From: CAXKXX01 sp964059975
GTDB taxonomy: Bacteria > Pseudomonadota > Gammaproteobacteria > Enterobacterales > Enterobacteriaceae
Length of the DNA: 64,000 bases
Assembly: GCA_964059975.1 (NCBI GenBank)
Contig: CAXKXX010000003.1
Coordinates: 1 to 64,000, forward strand
Reading direction: 5' to 3'
Every line of letters starts with the position of its first letter. The first letter of the stretch is position 1. Both the position numbers and the translations under genes were made by a program. The notes beneath the pieces are model-generated. The model was given only the letters and a program-made list of their open reading frames with translations. It searched no databases and was not told where the DNA came from. Shown here piece after piece: positions 39,386 through 47,264 of this stretch.

Positions 39386-39868
39386 ATGATTATAAGCCTT
39401 ATCGCTGCCCTAGCGTCGCAGCGTGTTATTGGGTTAAAAAATTCCATACCATGGCGCTTGCCAGCGGATTTAATGTGGTTTAAGCGTCATACCTTAAATA
39501 AGCCAGTAATTATGGGAAGACAAACCTTTGAATCTATTGGCTATCAGCTACCAGGTCGTCTAAATATTGTACTGGGAAAGTCTTCTAAAAATGAATCCGG
39601 GATCATCTGGGTTAATTCATTAAATGATGCATGTACTGCTGCTGGGAACGCGAAAGAAGTAATGGTGATGGGTGGCGGTTCTATTTATAGACAATTCATA
39701 GAATCCGCTGACCGTATGTATTTAACGCATATTGATGCTAGAGTTAACGGAGACACTTATTTTCCAAATTATAAAAATTATAAATGGGAGGCTTCATTTA
39801 TAGAACACCACGATTCAGATAAATTAAATACTTACAGCTATTATTTTGAGATTCTAGATCGCTGTTAA
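39386..39868 (+). CDS. folA: dihydrofolate reductase
   Basis: NADPH-dependent reduction of dihydrofolate to tetrahydrofolate. The product is 160 aa (E. coli 159). The N-terminus MIISLIAALASQRVIGLKNS, the catalytic Asp in WRLPADLMWFKRHTLNKPV near residue 28, the NADPH loop VIMGRQTFESIG and VMVMGGGSIYRQF are all in place. It stands alone between two gene-free stretches. With folP in this window it shows that folate can be both made and recycled. Confidence 0.95.
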   Translation: MIISLIAALASQRVIGLKNSIPWRLPADLMWFKRHTLNKPVIMGRQTFESIGYQLPGRLNIVLGKSSKNESGIIWVNSLNDACTAAGNAKEVMVMGGGSIYRQFIESADRMYLTHIDARVNGDTYFPNYKNYKWEASFIEHHDSDKLNTYSYYFEILDRC

Positions 39869-41551
39869 TTTTTTAACACTCAAATAAATTTTGAATGCGA
39901 AAAGAAACTCCACTAGATTCCTATTTCCATACAGGAAGGGGTCACAATATTCTCTTCTCATATTTTTATTTTCCATATAAAAATTATATTAAGTTTTATA
40001 TATTTTACTAAAATTTTAACTAGAATATATATTAATTTTCTTTAAATAAAATCATATCATAATATGATAATTATCATTTAATGTCTATTTTCAAATATTT
40101 CTTGTTTATTTAATTTTAAAATAAGTGATAAAAATAAAAAGTATCGATCAAATATATTTACTTTATTAAAGTAACTTTTATTATATTTATCAATACGACC
40201 TTTAGCATTTTAATGCTTAAATATAACCTAATTTTTTCTAAAAGAAAGATTAGGAAAAGCATTACAAATAAATCTTTACTTTCAATGCTCTAATAATTCT
40301 AAATCTTAAATCTGATAAATAGGGCATTGATCAGATCAAAAAGCATTACGAATAGAAACGATATTGCGAGAATCTAAAAAAATATTACGTATGTAGATAA
40401 TAAAAAACAAAATCACAGAAATAATTATATTCTCTCTTCTGCAGAAGAGAGCTAACTTAGATTAAGTTAGCTCTTTTAAAATTAGTTTTAGACAAACGAA
40501 AATATCTCTCTAATAAAATTAATTAACTGAGTCATGACATTTTAGACGACGATGGTTTATAATAAAAACTTATTTTCTAAATAGAAAATATGTAGATCTA
40601 TAAAGATTTATATGAATACATTAGTATTTTAAATATTTATACTATAATAAATTATATGAGGGCTGATATTAATCTAAATCATGAATTATTTATTATAATT
40701 TTATATTTTAATAAATACCTATTAATAAGAATATGTATAAATTATATAAATAATATATTTTTTTAAAAAAATCTAGAAAAATTTATACTGAATAAATATA
40801 TATAATAATTAGTATAACTTGCATTGAACTATTTATTGAATAGTAGGTTAATTATAAATTAATTATATATTTTTATATATAAAAGTATCTCTTTTAAAGA
40901 TTGCATTTTTCATTTTTATATTTAATTTTTTTTTAAAAAATCTTTAAAATATTTTTATGAATTAATCTATAGCGTTAAATTATTTATATAGTTATACGAC
41001 TACAGTAAATCAAATATTGCAATAGTGAAATCTGATGCATAGTAGCTAGCTACTCTTTTTATTCTTAAAATTTATTTTTTGTTAACTTAAACAAATCTTA
41101 AAAACTTATTGACTTTGCATCCACTTTAGATGAATCATCTTTGTTAATAGTACCGGCTGCATGTGTCGCAATGAGCGTGTGGGAACTAGAATCTTCAGAG
41201 TAATCCGATCGAGTGGCCTCAATAAAGCAGGGATAAATTGAGTACTCCATTTTTTATAAGGCTCCATTCTTTTTATAAGTTTAAAAAGTACCTAAGGATA
41301 TGAAATAAATCTTGCATCTCATAATTATAAAAATAATGTACAGCCTTCTTAAATCGCTCTTGTTACCTTGCTCTTTAGTGCAGCCCCCCGATTAAAAATT
41401 GGTAAACTCGCTGTGCTCCTTGTCGTGCCGATAGCTCTTATACGTTTTCGGATCTGTGGAATAATTCGGATACTAAGAAGTGCGCGCCATGTTTCTTAAT
41501 ATAATATAGCGAGTAAACTTAATTGATAAAAATCAGTGAGAAATATGCATC
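39869..41551. other. extremely AT-rich gene-free island
   Basis: About 1.7 kb between folA and hpt. The part from about 39960 to 41000 is far richer in A and T than any other gap here: by hand count 40561-40980 is 51 G+C of 420 (12 %), against roughly 35 % in other spacers I sampled. It contains long A/T runs, no open frames and one strong terminator-like structure at 40432-40477. From about 41050 to hpt the composition returns to normal. No DnaA boxes or repeats of an origin type were seen. Confidence 0.75.
40432..40477 (+). terminator. tandem palindromes, probable intrinsic terminator
   Basis: A perfect 20-bp palindrome CTCTCTTCTGCAGAAGAGAG (40432-40451) overlaps a perfect 12-bp stem AGAGCTAACTTA/TAAGTTAGCTCT with 3-base loop (40448-40474), which is followed by TTT and AAAATT. 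The second is a good plus-strand intrinsic terminator. It lies about 570 bp beyond folA inside the AT-rich island with no gene directly before it, so it may end a long folA transcript, an unseen small RNA, or be left from a lost gene. Confidence 0.65.
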
Positions 41552-42091
41552 GTGAAATATACAATAGAAACAATGATTTCTGCCCAGGCCCTTAATGCTC
41601 GCATTACTGAACTTGGATATCACATCACTGAACACTACCAGAATAGCAATAGGGATATGCTTTTAGTTGGTTTGCTACGCGGATCCTTCATCTTTATTGC
41701 TGATTTATGCCGCGCCATTTCGATTCCGCACAGTGTTGATTTTATAAGTACCTCTAGTTACGGCAGCGGTATGTCGAGTACGCTTGATGTAAAGATACTC
41801 AAGATTCTGGACGAGGATATTTTTGGTAAAGACGTATTGATAATTGAAGATATCATTGATTCTGGTAATACGCTGTATAAGGTGCGTGAAATCTTAGCCC
41901 TACGTAGTCCGAATTCACTAAAAAGCTGCACATTGCTAGATAAACCCGATCGTCGTGAAGTAGATGTTCCAGTTGAATACGTAGGCTTTTCAATCCCAAA
42001 CGAATTCGTGGTGGGTTACGGTATCGATTACGCACAAAAGTACCGCCACCTTCCCTACATAGGAAAGGTGGTATTTCTAAAGAATTCCTAA
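41552..42091 (+). CDS. hpt: hypoxanthine phosphoribosyltransferase
   Basis: Purine salvage enzyme that makes IMP (and GMP) from free bases and PRPP. The product is 179 aa (E. coli 178). The PRPP-binding signature VLIIEDIIDSGNTL lies near residue 100, with LRGSFIFIADLCR upstream and YGIDYAQKYRHLPYIGKV at the end. The start is GTG (KYTIETM follows). In E. coli it is convergent with can and followed by yadG-yadH. The same order is kept here with can decayed. Confidence 0.95.
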   Translation: MKYTIETMISAQALNARITELGYHITEHYQNSNRDMLLVGLLRGSFIFIADLCRAISIPHSVDFISTSSYGSGMSSTLDVKILKILDEDIFGKDVLIIEDIIDSGNTLYKVREILALRSPNSLKSCTLLDKPDRREVDVPVEYVGFSIPNEFVVGYGIDYAQKYRHLPYIGKVVFLKNS

Positions 42092-42109
42092 AGGATACCC
42101 ATCGCATTA

Positions 42110-42722
42110 CGATGGCTCATTTTGAGTTTTTCGTGTCTGGAATGGGGGACATCTAGGTCGTACAATCGACGACTCAAATATTATATATCTATCCGTAAAT
42201 CATCACCTTCTGTCCACACTTTCAAGTTACCTACATAATAATTGAATCACCTAAATTGCACACCTGATCAGCATCGCCGTTCTCGAACGGCGATGCAAGG
42301 TTTTGGTCGGATTTCAATGCGTTGAGTGGCGAACTATGCGTGCAGCGGGCATGGTGAACGTAGGGGAGGCAATTACTCACTAGGGCTTGTGCCGCATTTT
42401 CCAGTGCAGATTGTAAGCTAGCACAGGCTGGGTGAGCGCGAATAATGCTATGCTTGCATTTCCGCCGCATCAACAATGTACTCTACGACTGACAGGACAT
42501 TTAAATCGGTATATGTCATCAGGTTGACCACGCTTCTATGCAGTAATCATGCTCCTTGCTATAAACCAAGGTAAGTACCCTAAGCGAACTTAGCTATCAG
42601 AACATTATATCTTAAAAATGGTTTTGAGACCTTGCTAAATTTTAAAAAAATTTTAAGTATTTTTTATCTAGTATGATCTTACGGGGGCCTAATTATTGAC
42701 AATAAGCATTTTAATTTTTTAT
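42110..42722 (-). pseudogene. can: can (beta-carbonic anhydrase) pseudogene
   Basis: The fossil lies between hpt and yadG, on the minus strand as in E. coli. Legible pieces in order are LIVNN (LISNN), SKPF (QKPRF), CSDS followed by a stop (CSDSR, carrying two zinc-site residues), HRSVVNLMTYTDLN and VLSVVEYIVDAAEM (HRNVANLVIHTDLN, LSVVQYAVDVLEV). After a frameshift come HPAC (zinc ligands HxxC), LQSALEN, THSS, QVCNLGDSIIM, a stop, and CGQKV (RGQKV). Three or more stops and several frameshifts are present. Carbonic anhydrase supplies bicarbonate for carboxylases, so the symbiont may depend on host CO2/bicarbonate. Confidence 0.88.
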
Positions 42723-42911
42723 TAAAAGTTATTGATCCAAAACGAATATATTAAACTAGAGTTAACATAAATTAAGCGTTATGATTTAGAAATCGAAATA
42801 ATAACGCTATTTTTTAAACGAATCAACCTGGTGAAAATTTAGCCGACTATAGTATGATCTCTAGATCAAGATGCTATAGTCTATTCATTGTCATAAGGTA
42901 CTCATTCACAA

Positions 42912-43835
42912 ATGAATTATGCACTAGAACTATCGCAACTAACTAAGACTTATACTAATAATATAAAAGCATTACGCGGCATTGATTTAAATGTTGAAGC
43001 CGGAGACTTTTATGCCATGCTTGGTCCAAATGGAGCCGGGAAATCTACTATAATTGGGATTATTAGCTCGCTAGTGAATAAAACAGCCGGCATAGTACGA
43101 GTTTTTGGCTTTGACATCGATACAGATAGCGTTAATGCTAAACGTGAACTTGGGCTAGTACCACAAGAATTTAACTTCAATCCATTTGAAACTATAACGC
43201 AGATTGTAGTCAACCAAGCTGGTTACTATGGTGTAACACAGCATGAAGCTCTAGAGCGTGCTAAAGAATACCTTACTCGACTTGAGCTCTGGAATAAACG
43301 TAATGAGAGGGCGCGCATGCTATCTGGAGGCATGAAGCGCCGTTTAATGATTGCTCGGGCACTAATGCACAAACCAAAGCTCTTGATTCTAGATGAACCA
43401 ACCGCTGGCGTAGACATTGAACTGCGTCGATCGATGTGGAGTTTTCTGAAAGATCTAAATGATCAAGGCACTACTATTATCCTCACTACACACTATCTAG
43501 AAGAAGCAGAAATGCTGTGCCGTAACATTGGAATTATCCAAAACGGCAAACTCATGGAAAATACCTCGATAAAAAACCTGCTCTCTAAGCTAAAGTCAGA
43601 AACCTTTATGTTCGATCTAGCAGTTAAAAATAATTTTCCGAAACTACACGGTTACCATAGTCGTATAACCGACAGCGCCACTCTAGAAATTGAAGTAATG
43701 CGTGAGCAGGGGCTCAACGGATTATTTACCCAGCTGAGCGAACAGGGCATACAGGTACTGAGCATGCGCAACAAGGCTAACCGACTCGAAGAGCTGTTTA
43801 TTGCTCTAGTGAATAGTAATGGAGAAAAAATATAA
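42912..43835 (+). CDS. yadG: ABC transporter ATP-binding protein YadG
   Basis: ATPase subunit of an ABC-2 type exporter whose substrate is not known. The product is 307 aa (E. coli 308). Walker A is GPNGAGKST near residue 38, the signature LSGGMKRR near 139, Walker B LLILDEPTAGVD near 158 and the H-loop in TTHYLEE. It overlaps the start of yadH, so the two are coupled. Keeping both halves in so small a genome suggests the exporter matters for the envelope, but no substrate can be inferred. Confidence 0.95.
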   Translation: MNYALELSQLTKTYTNNIKALRGIDLNVEAGDFYAMLGPNGAGKSTIIGIISSLVNKTAGIVRVFGFDIDTDSVNAKRELGLVPQEFNFNPFETITQIVVNQAGYYGVTQHEALERAKEYLTRLELWNKRNERARMLSGGMKRRLMIARALMHKPKLLILDEPTAGVDIELRRSMWSFLKDLNDQGTTIILTTHYLEEAEMLCRNIGIIQNGKLMENTSIKNLLSKLKSETFMFDLAVKNNFPKLHGYHSRITDSATLEIEVMREQGLNGLFTQLSEQGIQVLSMRNKANRLEELFIALVNSNGEKI

Positions 43836-44602
43836 TGCGTTCCTATTGGATAGCTTTAAAAAGTATCTGGGCTAAAGAGATCCACCGCTTTGCTCGCATC
43901 TGGATTCAGACTTTAGTGCCCCCGGTAATTACCATGGGACTATATTTTATTATCTTCGGTAACTTGATTGGAACATGTATTCGAGACATGCACAGTTTTA
44001 GTTATATGCAGTTTATCGTTCCCGGATTAATTATGATGTCCGTGATTACTAACTCGTACTCAAATGTGGTTTCATCCTTTTTCAGCGCTAAATTTCAACG
44101 TAATATTGAGGAGCTATTAGTAGCCCCAGTTCCAACCCACGTAGTAATTATAGGTTATGTTGGCGGAGGCGTAGCACGGGGTACCTGCGTTGGTATACTG
44201 GTGAGCATTATTTCACTGTTTTTTGTACCCCTACATGTGTACGCTTGGTGGGCAATTGTAATAACACTTCTACTCACCGCAGTACTTTTTTCTCTGGCTG
44301 GATTGATTAATGCGGTATTTGCAACTACTTTCGATCACATCAGTTTGATCCCAACCTTTGTGCTCACACCATTGACCTATTTGGGCGGAGTTTTCTATTC
44401 GCTGACTCTATTACCACCATTCTGGAAAGCCTTATCCAACTTAAATCCGATTGTTTATATGATCAGTGGATTCAGGTATGGATTTCTCGGCATTACTGAT
44501 GTGCCGTTAGTATTCACTATGGGAGTATTAATAGGATTTATAGTGGCACTCTATTTATTATCTTGGTATCTAATTGAGCGTGGATGGGGCTTGCGCAGCT
44601 GA
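43835..44602 (+). CDS. yadH: ABC-2 type transporter permease YadH
   Basis: Membrane partner of YadG. The product is 255 aa (E. coli 256), with six predicted membrane helices and the ABC-2 family signature (FSAKFQRNIEELLVAPVPTH, and TPLTYLGGVFYSLTLLPPFW). The start codon overlaps the yadG stop by one base (TAATG). Substrate unknown. Homologues of this pair are related to drug or polysaccharide exporters, but nothing here decides between them. Confidence 0.94.
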   Translation: MRSYWIALKSIWAKEIHRFARIWIQTLVPPVITMGLYFIIFGNLIGTCIRDMHSFSYMQFIVPGLIMMSVITNSYSNVVSSFFSAKFQRNIEELLVAPVPTHVVIIGYVGGGVARGTCVGILVSIISLFFVPLHVYAWWAIVITLLLTAVLFSLAGLINAVFATTFDHISLIPTFVLTPLTYLGGVFYSLTLLPPFWKALSNLNPIVYMISGFRYGFLGITDVPLVFTMGVLIGFIVALYLLSWYLIERGWGLRS

Positions 44603-45269
44603 TTATTTTTTGTTTGAGCGATTTATTTCCTAGCAGAGCTTTTCCTGCACCCGAAGATATTGAATGCATCGGGCCATCATTTCTACTTCATTCAAATCCT
44701 TCGACACTCTGATGCGCTCTTTTTCGAATACACACTCGCGAGTTGCTGCTACGCAGTTATAATAGCAGCGTACTCATGCGGGCCAAAAGTATGTGGAGCT
44801 TAATTGCGCTACATATCCTCTGGGCGACTGCTCTTTTAGTCAGCTTTTTAAGCAAAAAAAAGATACTATAGCTCGCAATAAATACATTAAAAGGTAACTC
44901 AATGGAGGCGTTTTCTTAGTGAATTTTAAATAAATTCATCCGCTTTCTAGTCATAAGAAAATTGAAATATTGGAAAAAATAAGTACTGTATGCGATTAAA
45001 ATTTACGAGTAGACTACTTAGTTCGTCAAAGATACTTAACTTTTATTAATGTAGTAGTTTTTATAGAATCTTCTTGAGTCTTATATCTGTTTATTTTCTA
45101 GGTTTAAACCTAATTGAGTATGGGCGACAGAAGCACAGATAATAAAAAAATAAGAGTGGAGGAAGTATGAATATTTTCGCTGATCTGATACGCAGCAAGA
45201 AAGATTATTTGCTTCCTCATAAAATAGCGCCGAACTTCCTAAGAGCTTAGAATTTTTACGAACTCAGCG
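44603..45269. other. gene-free stretch downstream of yadH
   Basis: About 670 bp with no supported gene. It marks the join between the hpt-yadH neighbourhood and the greA-ftsH neighbourhood, which are far apart in E. coli. A short plus-strand frame with a good Shine-Dalgarno (GGAGG, ATG at 45167, 27 codons, beginning MNIFADLIRSKKDY) runs antisense to where dacB should lie and matches no family I know. It is probably chance. Confidence 0.45.
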
Positions 45270-45430
45270 TTCTCGAAATCTAATTGCATCAAGGATTGCT
45301 GTCATATCAGATACTTTCACATTCAACTAGAGCTTTTATCCTCGATAGCGAACACTAAAGTATCAATCTGAATACAGCTCGAATAGCTGCCGGATTGGAA
45401 GATTCAACATCGAGGTAGATATAATACGGC
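45270..45430 (-). pseudogene. dacB: N-terminal fossil of dacB (PBP4)
   Basis: In E. coli dacB lies divergently next to greA. On the minus strand here, pieces appear in the right order: SGS (AGA), then AIEDKSSS and a stop against AIDYHSQQM, then in another frame MTAILDAIRF against ITALAALIQL. The active-site SxxK region between them is unrecognisable. PBP4 is a non-essential D,D-endopeptidase of peptidoglycan. Identity is low; position, strand and order support the call. Confidence 0.35.
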
Positions 45431-45676
45431 GAGAGGGAGAACATCTATCTATTAGCGTGCTAACATATTTTAAAGTACAGAGAAAAAACAGGTGATAATT
45501 GATAGCACGCTAAGCTAAAATATAAAACTAAGGCCAGCTCATCTCTACTTTAAGAGCTAAGCATAGTTAGTATGCCTATTGACTAGGAATTTTTATAGGG
45601 TAAAGGCAACTTATTGTTACATCAAAAGCTAGGATGATAGCTACTTAAATAGAAAAGATTTAGAGGTACGTATTCG

Positions 45677-46153
45677 ATGAAACACATTCCAATGACTTTG
45701 TATGGCGCCAAAAAATTGCGCGAAGAACTAGAATATTTAAAAAGTGTGCGGCGCCCAAAAATCATTTCAGACATCGCCGATGCTCGTGCACATGGTGACT
45801 TAAAAGAAAATTCTGAATACCATGCTGCACGTGAACAGCAAGGATTCTGTGAGGGGCGCATTCAAGAGATTGAAGCAAAGCTATCTAATGCGCAAGTTAT
45901 TGATATCACGAAAATATCAAATACTGGTCGAGTAATTTTTGGTGCCACTGTACGTGTGTTAAACTTAGATAGTCAAGAGCATTTTACATATCGTATTGTT
46001 GGAAACGATGAAGCTGAGTTTAAGAAAAATCTGATTTCGATAAATTCACCAATGGCACGGGGTTTAATCGGAAAAGAGCAAGGCGACATCGTAGTGATTA
46101 AAACCCCCTCTGGTGATATAGATTATGAAATTCTCAAAGTTGAGTATCTCTAA
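45677..46153 (+). CDS. greA: transcription elongation factor GreA
   Basis: Rescues backtracked RNA polymerase by stimulating transcript cleavage. The product is 158 aa, the E. coli length. An N-terminal coiled-coil carries the acidic tip residues in GDLKENSEYHAAREQQGF near residues 41-44. The C-terminal FKBP-like domain contains SINSPMARGLIGKEQGD. It precedes rlmE-ftsH as in E. coli, with yhbY decayed between. Confidence 0.97.
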   Translation: MKHIPMTLYGAKKLREELEYLKSVRRPKIISDIADARAHGDLKENSEYHAAREQQGFCEGRIQEIEAKLSNAQVIDITKISNTGRVIFGATVRVLNLDSQEHFTYRIVGNDEAEFKKNLISINSPMARGLIGKEQGDIVVIKTPSGDIDYEILKVEYL

Positions 46154-46187
46154 TTATACTCTGTAAAACAAGGGCATGCACTCCAGA

Positions 46188-46425
46188 TTAGCTATAAAGA
46201 AAAATTGTTAAAATATTTTATTTAGATCATATTGGTCTCATTAAATCAATAAGCTGTGAAATTTCGTTCCCATTTATCTTATATAATTCAGTCGCAAGAT
46301 CGGGAGCCGATCTTTTCATTTTATTTATGAGCCGCATCAGTATTTGATTCCCCGAATACTCTTCAGGTTTTTTAAAAAACCTTTCGGGATAATCTCAGGC
46401 ACTCCAGCATATAATAACTAATTTT
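46188..46425 (-). pseudogene. yhbY: fossil of yhbY (50S assembly CRM-domain protein)
   Basis: yhbY lies between greA and rlmE on the opposite strand in E. coli. The minus strand reads KGFLKNLKSI (E. coli KGLAHPLKPV). After a frameshift it reads ELYKINGNEISQ and LIDLMR (ELIKVKIATEDRE and LIVEAIVR). In a third frame it reads TIFLYS before a stop at 46188-46190 (TLVLYR). The order and spacing fit a 97-residue protein. A stretch of about 50 open codons survives but is not a gene. YhbY is dispensable in E. coli. Confidence 0.5.
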
Positions 46426-46568
46426 ACATATGCGCCAAAATTTTTATATGGGGGTGCTTATTGCTATAAACCGCTTCTAATCGATACGACTGGCGCATGC
46501 AATATAAAATTCTCCTGATGATGTTAGAAAACATATGATGTTAGAAAAAATTATGCTAGGAAAAGTAA

Positions 46569-47225
46569 GTGATTAAAATAAAGCGCTCCGCTAGCTCCGG
46601 TCGCTGGATGCAAGAACACTTTAGCGATAAGTATGTACGTCATGCACATATAAAAGAGCTACGATCACGCTCTTGGTTTAAGCTTGATCAAATACAGCAA
46701 AGTGAAAGACTGTTCAAGCCCGGAATGAATATAATAGACCTTGGTGCAGCTCCAGGCGGTTGGTCAGAATATGCAGCTACTCAAATCGGCAACACCGGTC
46801 GCATCATTGCCTGTGATATATTGTTGATAGACCCCATTCCCGGCGTAGAGTTTCTCCAAGGAGACCTATGCGATGCGCTTGTATTGCAATCCCTTTTAGA
46901 GTGCATAGGTGGGCGTGAAATTCAGATAGTAATGTCTGATATGGCTCCGAATATGAGCGGGCATCCAGAAATAGACGTGTCAAGATCAGTGTACTTAGCG
47001 AAATTAGCATTGAAAGTGTGTCGTGCCGTCCTCAAGAAGGGCGGTAGCTTCTTAGTAAAGATTTTTCAGGGAGAGGGATTTGACCAGTACTTAAGGGAAA
47101 TTCGCCCCTTATTTTTGAAAGTTAAGATTCGTAAACCAAAGGCCTCTCGAGCCCGTTCTCGCGAAGTGTACATTGTAGCTAAAAGGTCGTACTGTAGCAA
47201 CAGACTGGAATTTATAGTACCCTAA
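46569..47225 (+). CDS. rlmE: 23S rRNA 2'-O-methyltransferase RlmE
   Basis: Methylates U2552 in the peptidyl-transferase A loop, needed for efficient 50S assembly. The product is 218 aa (E. coli 209). It keeps the SAM-binding DLGAAPGGWSEY and the catalytic K-D-K-E set in RSWFKLDQIQ, MSDMAPNMSG, FLVKIFQGEGFD and SREVYIVAK. The GTG start at 46569 aligns with the E. coli N-terminus, but the Shine-Dalgarno is weak. The C-terminus is extended by about ten residues. It lies upstream of ftsH as in E. coli. Confidence 0.96.
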   Translation: MIKIKRSASSGRWMQEHFSDKYVRHAHIKELRSRSWFKLDQIQQSERLFKPGMNIIDLGAAPGGWSEYAATQIGNTGRIIACDILLIDPIPGVEFLQGDLCDALVLQSLLECIGGREIQIVMSDMAPNMSGHPEIDVSRSVYLAKLALKVCRAVLKKGGSFLVKIFQGEGFDQYLREIRPLFLKVKIRKPKASRARSREVYIVAKRSYCSNRLEFIVP

Positions 47226-47264
47226 CACCGTTTGTTAACATAGTTGTAATATGAGGTTCATCCC

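Noticed and set aside
42231..42476. 81-codon minus-strand frame as a small hypothetical gene
   Set aside because: Its residues match the middle of carbonic anhydrase and homology continues on both sides in other frames; it is part of the can fossil.
45167..45250. 27-codon frame with an excellent Shine-Dalgarno after yadH
   Set aside because: No family resemblance, no continuation, and it runs antisense to the expected dacB position; probably chance.
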